64,000 bases of DNA from Bacteroidota bacterium (GTDB lineage Bacteria; Bacteroidota; Bacteroidia; Chitinophagales; Chitinophagaceae), in the NCBI GenBank assembly GCA_018267925.1, contig JAFDXO010000079.1:1-64000 (forward strand), read 5' to 3'. Shown piece by piece: positions 1 to 8,128 of this stretch. How positions within the stretch are numbered: the stretch's first letter is position 1; every line of letters starts with the position of its first letter. The notes under the pieces are model-generated. The model had not been told where the DNA came from. It worked only from the letters and a program-made list of their open reading frames with translations, and did not search any database. Position numbers and translations under genes: made by a program.

Positions 1-160
1 CTAACGAGGGGTGTAGCTCATTGGGTAACGATAGTAGCGAGGGGCGTTACCGCCTCGCTATGAGTATTACGCCCTTTCAGGGCTAAACCATGCCATCCGC
101 TAACGAGGGGTGTAGCCCATTGGGTTTGCAGTAGAGCCGCATCATAGCGAGGGGGTGATA
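1..160. repeat. Mosaic intergenic repeats with hairpins
   Basis: A 26-bp unit beginning CTAACGAGGGGTGTAGC occurs at 1-26 and again at 100-125 with one mismatch. Related 'TAGCGAGGGG' cores occur near 35 and 145. The core at 35-42 pairs with 53-60 (TAGCGAGG/CCTCGCTA, 8-bp perfect stem). A second short hairpin, GCCCT-TTC-AGGGC, lies at 71-83. Repeated cores combined with palindromes look like a REP/BIME-type or small non-autonomous mobile repeat. No transposase or RAYT gene is in view, so the type is inference. The patch runs off the left edge of the window. Confidence 0.6.
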
Positions 161-247
161 CCGATAAGCACGCTGCCGCAGGGCATGTACCTGCTCTGCT
201 TTATGCAGGGTGCGGTGCAGCAACAGATAAAGTTTATGAAGAAGTAA
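116..247 (+). pseudogene. 3' remnant of a T9SS type A cargo gene
   Basis: The frame is open from just after a stop at 113-115 to TAA at 245-247. Its last 25 or so residues, including 'TLPQGMYLL' and ending 'KFMKK', match the final strands of a type A T9SS C-terminal sorting domain. The upstream part of the same frame (116-157) is repeat sequence and carries no recognisable domain. There is no start codon or signal peptide. The simplest reading is that repeat DNA has replaced or invaded the body of a secreted-protein gene and left only its tail. A frameshifted gene continuing left of the window is also possible. Confidence 0.55.
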
Positions 248-283
248 TGTTTCTAATAAAGCTAATTCCCCATCATTCTGTTC

Positions 284-973
284 TTAGCGAGGGATGGCAA
301 AGGTCAATCCAATCAAGGCATAGAAACCGGAAGCATTGCTGCGAGGTCCATCCGTATTGGAGTTTTGAATTTGCCATTTTTTACCGGCTAATCCTATTCT
401 ATATCCCGCTCTGGCAGTAAGCAAAAGTTGATGCCTTTTTGTTAGCGCAAAATCATAGGAAAGTCGCGGATTGATATACCAAAGATACTGGTTGGTATAA
501 CTTTTTTCGGTAGCAGGTAATACTAAAGATTGATTGAAATTATTAGCGACAGAAGGATATACCAATTTCAGTTCGTTCATTGCCCAACCAAAACCTAATG
601 AAGGATAAAATTGATGCCTATTTTTATTCACAACAGAATAGTTCATATTAACATCGAGATAGGTTTGAGTAAATCGCAAATCTACAGCATGGTAAGATGA
701 TTTAGTTCTGGCGGAAGCAAATGATAAATCTACAAATAGCGGATCAGCAGTACTATTGAGAAGAATGGAAAAAGAAGGAATAGCAGCATTTGTTGGAATA
801 TTGGGTAATCCTGCTGAATTTAAAGCATCATTGGTTTCGTCAACTTTCAATGTAGAAATACCGCCCATAATGGAGATTCCACTAAATAGGCCATAGGATC
901 GTGTTTGGGCTATAGAATTGATTGTAAAGGTTGTAAGAAAGATTAGACAAATGGTTGATTGTAAAAATTTCAT
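284..973 (-). CDS. Outer-membrane beta-barrel protein, function unknown
   Basis: About 229 residues from ATG at 973. An upstream TTG at 991 would extend it, but 'MKFLQSTICLIFLTTF' followed by 'SIAQ' is a compact signal peptide, so I prefer 973. The mature part alternates polar and aromatic residues in short strands and ends in a hydrophobic strand 'YALIGLTFAIPR', as expected of a small barrel of the OMP_b-brl/porin-like group. No substrate can be assigned. It lies downstream of a strong hairpin terminator (1005-1037) that separates it from the large T9SS gene on the same strand. Confidence 0.6.
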   Translation of the reverse strand: MKFLQSTICLIFLTTFTINSIAQTRSYGLFSGISIMGGISTLKVDETNDALNSAGLPNIPTNAAIPSFSILLNSTADPLFVDLSFASARTKSSYHAVDLRFTQTYLDVNMNYSVVNKNRHQFYPSLGFGWAMNELKLVYPSVANNFNQSLVLPATEKSYTNQYLWYINPRLSYDFALTKRHQLLLTARAGYRIGLAGKKWQIQNSNTDGPRSNASGFYALIGLTFAIPR

Positions 974-1004
974 TTGAGCTATTTTTTTCAAAATTCCATA
1001 AAAA

Positions 1005-1037
1005 AAAGCGATTAAAAAATATTTTTTTAATCGCTTT
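1005..1037 (-). terminator. Intrinsic terminator after the 1505-residue T9SS protein
   Basis: A perfect 15-bp inverted repeat (1005-1019 with 1023-1037) with a 3-nt loop. The inner stem is A/T and the outer part is AAAGCGATT/AATCGCTTT. On the minus strand it ends 20 bp after the stop of the gene at 1058 and is followed by a T-rich run, so it should terminate that gene before the barrel gene at 284-973. Confidence 0.8.
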
Positions 1038-1057
1038 GAAAAAACAGATTTGCCAAA

Positions 1058-4000
1058 TCACTTCACAACTAACTTGCGAATTTGACGTTCGTTATCAGCA
1101 TTGAGTTCTACAATATAAATACCTTGTGCCAAATGTGCAATATTAATATTTTCACTAAACTTGGTGCCTGGTTTGCTGATGTTACGCTTCATCAACTGTT
1201 GACCTGTGATATTAGTAACCGTGATGGTTGCTTTTTCGACAGCCTTTTTCGTTTCGAAACTAACGGTAAAGTTGCCTTCCGTTGGGTTTGGATATACATA
1301 CAAGTCTGCAATATTTCCAATATTTTTCACACCGGTAGGCCAGTACGGATTTGACTTATCGTGGAACATAACGATGTAATCTTCAGTTTCACCCGACGTG
1401 TAAGGACCACATGCGCTATCAGAAGGAGCATTAGGGCCGGTGTTATTATTCAGGATCAAACGCATTCCTGTAAGCACTCCGGGTATAGCATAATGAGGAA
1501 TAGTGATGCTATCAATTATTGTGAAATAAGTAGCCGTTGTAAATCCAGTCCAAATATGTTCATTATAAACAGTATTGGATATATCATATTTCAGGTTGTT
1601 GTTCAAGTCCATAAACAAAGTAACTTTTGCATCTCCATGAAATCCCGTACGAAGTGTATGATAGACCATTATTTGGTATGTACTATCAAGCCATAGGTGT
1701 AGGGTATCCAATTTGGTGTAGTCTGTACGCGAATTAATAGCCAAAGGATTTAGCAAGTGTGGTCCTTGTGCGGGTATATTGATTCCTCGTCCGGAAGAAC
1801 CGGTAATAGAAAACCCGCCAATATCACTCGTATCCTTAATACCACCATTCGCCAAACTATAACAATAGCAAGAGATAGGCGAATTCATGCTTATTGGCAA
1901 CACATTAGAATAGGTCGTATCACCGGTCATCGTACAAATCATTCTTACTCGATACCAAGTAGCAGCCGTAACTAAATGATTTGCCGTATCACGATTTTGA
2001 GTTCCTGCAATATCTGCCCAACTATTACTATCGGGGCTGTATTGCCAAACATACTGTAATCCATAACGCAATACATCATGCGTTGTATCAATGAGTGTCA
2101 CGGTATATCCGGCACAAACAGAACTGTCACTGGCACTAATCGTTCCTGCATTAGCAGGTCCGGTACATGGGTGGTTTCTTATTTCAACTAAATAATCTTC
2201 CGTTTCTCCGGATCCAAATGCACCGCAAGGTAAAGTGTTACCATTTATTCCTTGTTCCATAGTAATTCGCATTCCTGTAATTCCCGTCATAGTTGAAGGT
2301 GGAATTATAAATACAGTATCAGCAACTTGAGGAGGAAGCGAGGTATTTATGGAATTTCTTACCATGAAGCGTTCGTTAGCATCGAAAGCACCATTTTGGT
2401 TTGTATCAATCCAAACGCTTACAGTAGTTCCGGGGGAAACAAAATTTCCTGAATTGATTTGTGTTACCGTTAAGGCATAAGTAGAATCATGATATAGAGG
2501 AGTAGGCTGTAAAGTAGATGGTGGATTGCGGAAGTTACTATAAGTTTGGTTGGCACCCGGATTATTATTTTGCGGGTTGGCAGATCCATTATTCAATACA
2601 TTGATACCGACAGGCATTCTTCTGATACGAACATTGCCAATATTTGCTCCGCCCAAAGATGAGGATCCTGAAGTACAATAACAATAATAGAAGTTAGCCG
2701 CATATATTCGACGTGCTGTTGTATCTGCCTGATTGGAGTAATTGCACTGTACGATTGCACGGAAATACATGTGCTGAGTTATCGTCGTGTTTATCCAAGT
2801 ATTATTACCACTGCCGGGAACGGTTGTCCAACTGATGCTATCAACAGATCTTTGCCAAGTGATGGTTAATCCACCGGTATTGCTTACACCCAACAAATTA
2901 AGTGTAAATGAAGTTCCGGCGCAGGGGTTAGCAAAAGAAATGTTTCCGGCTGTAGGCTTACCTGAACAAGGTGGTGTAACCGTCACACTGTCTAAACCAA
3001 TATCTGATTGACCGCCAAGATCACCCGATCCTTGAAAACGAACTATACAAGTAGCCGTGTTACAAGGAGATTGTACTGTATATTGAGTCCAGTTAGCATT
3101 CAATGTAAATCCACCTATCTTAGTAAAGTTTGCACCGGCATCGCTCGATGAAAACACTTCAAGAGAATCGTTTCCGGTTGTATTTATATAATAAAACTTT
3201 ACCTCTTTATTGCCGGAAAAGCCCAAGCCATTATATAATAAGTCAAGAGTTCCTTTTTGATTCATTTGGCTTCCCGCTGAGTGAAAGCGAGCTGAATAGT
3301 TGTTTCCGGGGCCGGTAGTAGGGGCGGCTGTTGGGGAATAGGCACCGACTGCTGTACTCATTGGCCAAATAGAAGCTATTCCTTGATCATTTCTTCTCCA
3401 AGAATTATTGCTGGTAAATGGATTAATAGCCCAATTCAATGTTCCGTTAGCTGAAAGTGGTGCATCATTTGAAGAGCAACGACTTGTCCAGTTTTCAAAA
3501 CTTTGACGATAGGGAATGCTCGCATACACCGGTTTCGGGCTACTCATGGTTACGACTAAACTATCAGAATACACAACGGTTCCGGTAGCTCCACACTTTA
3601 CGGCTAACCTATACCAAACTGTATCATAAATTGGGGGCGTTCTGAAAAACAAACTATTATATCCATAGCCTCCGTTTACTGGCACCCAGTTTACGGCATT
3701 TGTATTTTGCTGCCATTCATATACCAAATTCCCCGCCATAGTTGTACCTAATGTGGTCAATGTGAGAGTTTGTCCGGCGCAAACAGCAACGGTATTTCCC
3801 GGAACAGGAAAAGCAATATTTGCCATACCATTTCCGTTTACTTTAAGCTTACCGGCTGTTGGTGTGCCTGAACAAGGTGCAGCAATAAAAACACTATCAA
3901 TTCCGATATCAGAATTATCAGATGCATACTTGGTGCCTTGGAATCGGATTATGGTTTGTGCCGAATTGCTGACAATCGGAATCATTCGTTTGGTAAACCA

Positions 4001-5575
4001 CTGTGCTGTATCAAAAGTGCCTAACAAACTCCATGAATTACCCGCATTCGTGGACATCCATACTTTCAATGTATCATTTATGTTGAAATTAGGTGCTGTA
4101 TTTAACGGGGTGGTAGTAGTACCCCCCTGATTAATATAATAAAAATACAGTGCTTTGTTTCCGGTAACAGAAGCATTGCTCATGTCCACATAGAAATCCA
4201 TATTACTGGACAAGCCGGGAAGAAAAGTAGGTGAAGCCGTGTGTAATCTTGCACTTCTACGCGAACCGCCTGGAAACTGTACACCATAAGGATAGGTAAT
4301 TAAATTAGCAGAATAGGCACCCGTGTTAGTATTTGTCCATCCGGAATTGGTAGGAGTTGTAAGAAAAGTTGGTGTAACCATATTTCCAGTTGTATCTATA
4401 CGCCAAGTGCTGTATCCAGAAGAAGGTGTTGTTGACCAATTATTTAATATTCCTCCATCATTGGGCATATTGTTAGCAAAAGGAGCAGTTAAACAAGCAC
4501 TGGTTTTCCAAGCATTGTCAAAACTCATCAAATATCCGGCTGTGGCTAAAGGTGTATAATCAGGCGTAACATTAACTTGAATAGTATTATTGCTAATAGC
4601 CCAAAGACTGCTTGCAACACAAGTGTCAATAACGCGAAAAGTAGCATTTTGCACACCGTTGTAAACATAAGCCGGGCCATTGGCTCCGACAACGTTTACC
4701 CAACCACTACCTGTATTGATTTGCCATTGATAACGATGCCCTGTATCTACTGCTGCTGAGGTTGCACCCATATATGCGGAAAATCCCGGACATAGTGTAA
4801 GGGATGCTGCCAAAGGAGCCGGGCCTGCAGTTTGAGGGCCTAATTCAATGCCACCAACTATATCCGTATTAGGCGTACCGGAACAGTTGCCACGGCGAAT
4901 AACTTGAATTTCTCTAAAATCAGGCCCTTGTGTACCGGATTGTGCTCCAGCAATTCTAATAATATCTTGATTAGCAGTAGGATTAATAGGAATTCTTCCA
5001 CCTGAATTCAAGTGATTATGTGTTTTGCATCCTACGATTTCGATAGAATCTGCAACCGGAAAAGAAAGATCGGTATAAAATTTACTAACGATTCCGTGAT
5101 AACGAATCACTACCGTATCCCAAGTACCAATAACACCATCGTAGTGCATAATGACACAATTGGTCAATGGACGAGAATTTTTGTAAAACACTATTTTATC
5201 TATTCCCCCACCTGCTGAAACTGCCGCTGCAAATGGCCAGGTAACATTAATATATCCCATGTTCGGAATGAACGTGAAACAATCATTTGGACCATAATTT
5301 GATGCTGCCGGATTCGGGCTGTTTAAGCAATTGGCAATGTAAGCTGGAATGATGCCATTATTATAGTGGTATTCACCATAGTTGTAAGCCCAAGTAGTAG
5401 GCCCTAACGCAGGTCCGCCAGTCCCCACTACACCCGTACCGCCATGCGTAAAAACTCCACCATTTGCAGAAAGTCCCCAGTTTGTTTGAGCCTGTACACG
5501 ACCCTGTCCAAGGCATATCAATACCAGAACAAACACAACCGACAAGAGCATTTTTGGCGTAAACGTATTTTTCAT
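1058..5575 (-). CDS. Large multidomain T9SS-secreted surface protein (GEVED domains)
   Basis: 1505 residues with a signal peptide (1 to about 29, ending 'GRVQAQ'). Two related jelly-roll/MAM-like segments follow, roughly 345-575 and 685-880; each ends in an 'I(V)RFQG ... DIG(I/L)DSV ... PCSG.PTAG' pattern, which points to internal duplication. Ig-like segments ('YQWQ', 'YEWQQ', 'YVWQ') sit between them. Two GEVED domains near 1010-1145 and 1260-1410 end in 'GETEDY(L/I)V'. The last 80 or so residues ('YPNPTEGNF' to 'IRKLVVK') are a type A T9SS sorting domain, so the protein should be exported through T9SS and anchored to or released from the cell surface. It has no visible catalytic motif; an adhesin or matrix role is inference. 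It is monocistronic, bounded by hairpins at both ends. Confidence 0.88.
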   Translation of the reverse strand: MKNTFTPKMLLSVVFVLVLICLGQGRVQAQTNWGLSANGGVFTHGGTGVVGTGGPALGPTTWAYNYGEYHYNNGIIPAYIANCLNSPNPAASNYGPNDCFTFIPNMGYINVTWPFAAAVSAGGGIDKIVFYKNSRPLTNCVIMHYDGVIGTWDTVVIRYHGIVSKFYTDLSFPVADSIEIVGCKTHNHLNSGGRIPINPTANQDIIRIAGAQSGTQGPDFREIQVIRRGNCSGTPNTDIVGGIELGPQTAGPAPLAASLTLCPGFSAYMGATSAAVDTGHRYQWQINTGSGWVNVVGANGPAYVYNGVQNATFRVIDTCVASSLWAISNNTIQVNVTPDYTPLATAGYLMSFDNAWKTSACLTAPFANNMPNDGGILNNWSTTPSSGYSTWRIDTTGNMVTPTFLTTPTNSGWTNTNTGAYSANLITYPYGVQFPGGSRRSARLHTASPTFLPGLSSNMDFYVDMSNASVTGNKALYFYYINQGGTTTTPLNTAPNFNINDTLKVWMSTNAGNSWSLLGTFDTAQWFTKRMIPIVSNSAQTIIRFQGTKYASDNSDIGIDSVFIAAPCSGTPTAGKLKVNGNGMANIAFPVPGNTVAVCAGQTLTLTTLGTTMAGNLVYEWQQNTNAVNWVPVNGGYGYNSLFFRTPPIYDTVWYRLAVKCGATGTVVYSDSLVVTMSSPKPVYASIPYRQSFENWTSRCSSNDAPLSANGTLNWAINPFTSNNSWRRNDQGIASIWPMSTAVGAYSPTAAPTTGPGNNYSARFHSAGSQMNQKGTLDLLYNGLGFSGNKEVKFYYINTTGNDSLEVFSSSDAGANFTKIGGFTLNANWTQYTVQSPCNTATCIVRFQGSGDLGGQSDIGLDSVTVTPPCSGKPTAGNISFANPCAGTSFTLNLLGVSNTGGLTITWQRSVDSISWTTVPGSGNNTWINTTITQHMYFRAIVQCNYSNQADTTARRIYAANFYYCYCTSGSSSLGGANIGNVRIRRMPVGINVLNNGSANPQNNNPGANQTYSNFRNPPSTLQPTPLYHDSTYALTVTQINSGNFVSPGTTVSVWIDTNQNGAFDANERFMVRNSINTSLPPQVADTVFIIPPSTMTGITGMRITMEQGINGNTLPCGAFGSGETEDYLVEIRNHPCTGPANAGTISASDSSVCAGYTVTLIDTTHDVLRYGLQYVWQYSPDSNSWADIAGTQNRDTANHLVTAATWYRVRMICTMTGDTTYSNVLPISMNSPISCYCYSLANGGIKDTSDIGGFSITGSSGRGINIPAQGPHLLNPLAINSRTDYTKLDTLHLWLDSTYQIMVYHTLRTGFHGDAKVTLFMDLNNNLKYDISNTVYNEHIWTGFTTATYFTIIDSITIPHYAIPGVLTGMRLILNNNTGPNAPSDSACGPYTSGETEDYIVMFHDKSNPYWPTGVKNIGNIADLYVYPNPTEGNFTVSFETKKAVEKATITVTNITGQQLMKRNISKPGTKFSENINIAHLAQGIYIVELNADNERQIRKLVVK

Positions 5576-5621
5576 ATTTTTCGCTTTATTCCGAACTCAA
5601 AATTTTAACTAAATAAAGACA

Positions 5622-5643
5622 CAACTTTCTACCCAGAAAGTTG
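5622..5643 (-). terminator. Hairpin between glycosyltransferase and T9SS gene
   Basis: A perfect 9-bp stem (CAACTTTCT/AGAAAGTTG) with a 4-nt loop, followed on the minus strand by a modest T-rich stretch. It lies 89 bp past the stop of the glycosyltransferase and 47 bp before the start of the T9SS gene. It could be a weak terminator or a 5'-UTR structure of the downstream gene. Confidence 0.45.
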
Positions 5644-5731
5644 GGCTATAAATATAGTAACTTTCATGGCACGCAAAGAATATCCTCTAATTTTTTTTAG
5701 TGCCACTCCTTTAATCAATGTAAACATTTCT

Positions 5732-6682
5732 TTATTCTCCAATATCAGTTTGATCAATCACATATAAAGGACGGTCACGAACGTTGTTTATGATTCTGCT
5801 GATGTATTCTCCTATCATTCCTAAACAAAGCAATTGAACACCTCCGATAAAAGTGATACTAACTATTGTAGATGCCCAACCCGGTAACACTTGGTTGTGG
5901 TCAAACAGAAACACATAAAGTGCATACATTAAGATTAAGAACGAAAGTCCACAAACAATAAAACCAAAGCCGGTGGCTAATTTCAAGGGGGAATCAGAAA
6001 AAGCAGTGATGCCATTAAAAGCTAATCGAAGCATTTTTTTAAAAGGATAATTAGTCTTGCCGAACTTTCGTTCATCGCGTTCAAACATGACGTAGGTGCT
6101 TTTGAAACCCAGCCAAGCAATTTGTCCACGAATGTATTTATCATACTCCTTCATCTGGCGTAAATAATCTAACACATCCCTACTAATCAGCCTAAAATCT
6201 CCGACATCAAGTGGTATTTCAAATGAAACTAACCGAGCCATTAAGCGATAAAACACTTTTGCAGTTGCTAATTTAAATAGGCTTTCGCCTTTCCGTTTGG
6301 TTCGCTTAGCATATACGACCTTAAAGCCGTTTTGATATTCGCGATACATATCAACAATCAGCTCGGGCGGGTCTTGCAAGTCTCCGTCAATAGTAACAAT
6401 GGCAGCTCCTTTCGCATAATCCATTCCGGCGGTTATGGCTATTTGATGCCCAAAATTTCGAGAGAAACTGATGAAATGCGTTCGCTTATCTTTTTCACAG
6501 ACCGACTTCAACTTCACAAGTGAAGTGTCGCGGCTTCCATCGTTTACAAAAATAATTTCAAATTGTTCAGTTACCTTGACAGCAGCTTCTACCAATCGTT
6601 TATACAATTCTTCAATGATTAGTTCTTCATTGAAAACCGGCACTACGATGGATAATTCTATTTCAGGAGTTGGCTCATTCAT
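5732..6682 (-). CDS. GT2 polyprenol-phosphate glycosyltransferase (GtrB/DPM1-like)
   Basis: About 316 residues from ATG at 6682. The N-terminal GT-A fold carries 'SIVVPVFNEE' and the metal/nucleotide motif 'VTIDGDLQDPPE' (DxD-like); 'RDERKFGKTNYPF' matches the conserved RxxGxSKY-type region. Two C-terminal hydrophobic segments (around 'LKLATGFGFIVCGLSFLIL' and 'IVSITFIGGVQLLCLGMIG') are typical of GtrB/ArnC-type enzymes that load a sugar onto undecaprenyl phosphate at the inner membrane. The longer reading frame to 6724 is rejected because a TAnnTTTG promoter box at 6709-6716 would lie inside it. The sugar donor cannot be told from sequence. Confidence 0.88.
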   Translation of the reverse strand: MNEPTPEIELSIVVPVFNEELIIEELYKRLVEAAVKVTEQFEIIFVNDGSRDTSLVKLKSVCEKDKRTHFISFSRNFGHQIAITAGMDYAKGAAIVTIDGDLQDPPELIVDMYREYQNGFKVVYAKRTKRKGESLFKLATAKVFYRLMARLVSFEIPLDVGDFRLISRDVLDYLRQMKEYDKYIRGQIAWLGFKSTYVMFERDERKFGKTNYPFKKMLRLAFNGITAFSDSPLKLATGFGFIVCGLSFLILMYALYVFLFDHNQVLPGWASTIVSITFIGGVQLLCLGMIGEYISRIINNVRDRPLYVIDQTDIGE

Positions 6683-6708
6683 GTCAACAAATTGGTTTGC
6701 AAAACAAA

Positions 6709-6716
6709 CAAATTTA
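6709..6716 (-). promoter_or_regulatory. Promoter -7 box of the GT2 gene
   Basis: TAAATTTG on the minus strand matches the Bacteroidota -7 consensus TAnnTTTG and lies 26 nt upstream of ATG 6682. I found no convincing -33 TTTG. It supports the shorter start for the glycosyltransferase. Confidence 0.5.
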
Positions 6717-6814
6717 TGGTGCAAGAAAGAAGGTTTTTAGCATACCGATGATTAGCGTTCAAAATTTAAACGCATAGTCATTCAATTTCTTCATTGGCTA
6801 ATGCCAAATTGGAA

Positions 6815-7984
6815 TCAGCTCATCTCTTCTTCACTCAGCCAGCTTTTGTAATAGTCTTTGACATCTATTTTCAATGCTTCTTCCGTTATCATCACCGATT
6901 CAAAAGGATCAATCATCACCGCTAATTCTTGTGTTTCTTTTTTACCAATACTTCTTTCGATAGCTCCGGGATGTGGTCCGTGTGGTAGTCCGCCGGGGTG
7001 CATGGTTAGTTGTCCTTTCTCAATATTATTTCGGCTCATAAAATCGCCATCTACATAATAAAGAATTTCATCGCTGTCTATATTGCTATGATGGTAGGGT
7101 GCCGGAATAGCCTGCGGATGATAGTCATACATTCTTGGCACGAAAGAACACACAACAAAGCCGATGTTTTCAAAGGTTTGATGAATAGGTGGCGGAAGGT
7201 GAATACGACCTGTTATGGGTTCAAAATTGAAAATGGAAAAAATGTAGGGATAATGATAACCATCCCAGCCTACAACATCGAAGGGATGATAGATGTAGGT
7301 ATATGGATAAATCATTCCTTTCTTCTTTATCAGAATATCGAAATTTCCTTTCTCGTCAAAGGTTTCCAGGTTTTGAGGTCGCTTAATGTCTCGTTCACAA
7401 AAGGGTGAATGTTCCAGCATTTGTCCAAACTCATTTCTGTATCGCTTGGGAGTGAAAATGGGATTGAAGGCTTCTATGAACAGCAGTCGGTTATCTGGCG
7501 TATCAAATTCTATTTTATAAACTGTTCCGCGTGGAATGATGATATAATCGCCATATTGAAACTTTAGTTGTCCATACATGGTGTAAACGGTTCCACTTCC
7601 TTTATGAACAAACAGCATTTCATCTGCATCCGCATTTTTAAAAAAGTAGGGTGTACTTTTCATCGGTGCGGCTAAACCAATATTCATGGAACTATTGACA
7701 AAAAGGGTTTTACGGCTCTCTACATAGTCTTCCGTTGACGGAATATCAAAACCCTTAAAACTCATTGCATCCAAACTTTCATGCAAGGCAATTTTAGGTT
7801 TTACGGAATAGGGTTTTTCTTTTTGTCTGACACAAGTTGGTGGGTGTAAGTGATATACTAAAGAAGAAAGTGAGCTGAAGCCTTGTGTGCCAACCAGCTC
7901 TTCTTGATATATTTTTCCGTTCGGCTGGCGAAATACAATGTGGCGTTTGTCGGGAATTTTTCCCAAAGAATGGTAGAAAGGCAT
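6815..7984 (-). CDS. hmgA: Homogentisate 1,2-dioxygenase
   Basis: 389 residues, the length of the short bacterial HGD family. It opens the aromatic ring of homogentisate to maleylacetoacetate in tyrosine/phenylalanine catabolism, in the cytoplasm with Fe(II). The C-terminal cupin has 'PYHHSNIDSDE' (around 297-306, including the His and acidic iron ligands) and 'GGLPHGPHPG' (331-340, third ligand His), which match the HGD iron site in spacing and context. The family motif 'DEMLFVHKGSG' is at 121-131. No other tyrosine-degradation gene (HppD, fumarylacetoacetase) lies next to it, so the pathway must be scattered. A 144-bp gap with no feature separates it from the upstream helicase gene. Confidence 0.9.
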   Translation of the reverse strand: MPFYHSLGKIPDKRHIVFRQPNGKIYQEELVGTQGFSSLSSLVYHLHPPTCVRQKEKPYSVKPKIALHESLDAMSFKGFDIPSTEDYVESRKTLFVNSSMNIGLAAPMKSTPYFFKNADADEMLFVHKGSGTVYTMYGQLKFQYGDYIIIPRGTVYKIEFDTPDNRLLFIEAFNPIFTPKRYRNEFGQMLEHSPFCERDIKRPQNLETFDEKGNFDILIKKKGMIYPYTYIYHPFDVVGWDGYHYPYIFSIFNFEPITGRIHLPPPIHQTFENIGFVVCSFVPRMYDYHPQAIPAPYHHSNIDSDEILYYVDGDFMSRNNIEKGQLTMHPGGLPHGPHPGAIERSIGKKETQELAVMIDPFESVMITEEALKIDVKDYYKSWLSEEEMS

Positions 7985-8128
7985 TTGTTATTTTTTTGAA
8001 ACAATAGTAGTCTATTGATTACCCTTGCCGGGTGATTGATGTCAACGAAAAAACTGACAAAACTCACCCGAGTAGAAACCATTCGTTGTTTGCTAATGAT
8101 AATAGAATAGTTGTTTAGGCTATTGATA

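Noticed and set aside
1..160. CRISPR array
   Set aside because: Only two similar units with irregular spacing and no cas genes.
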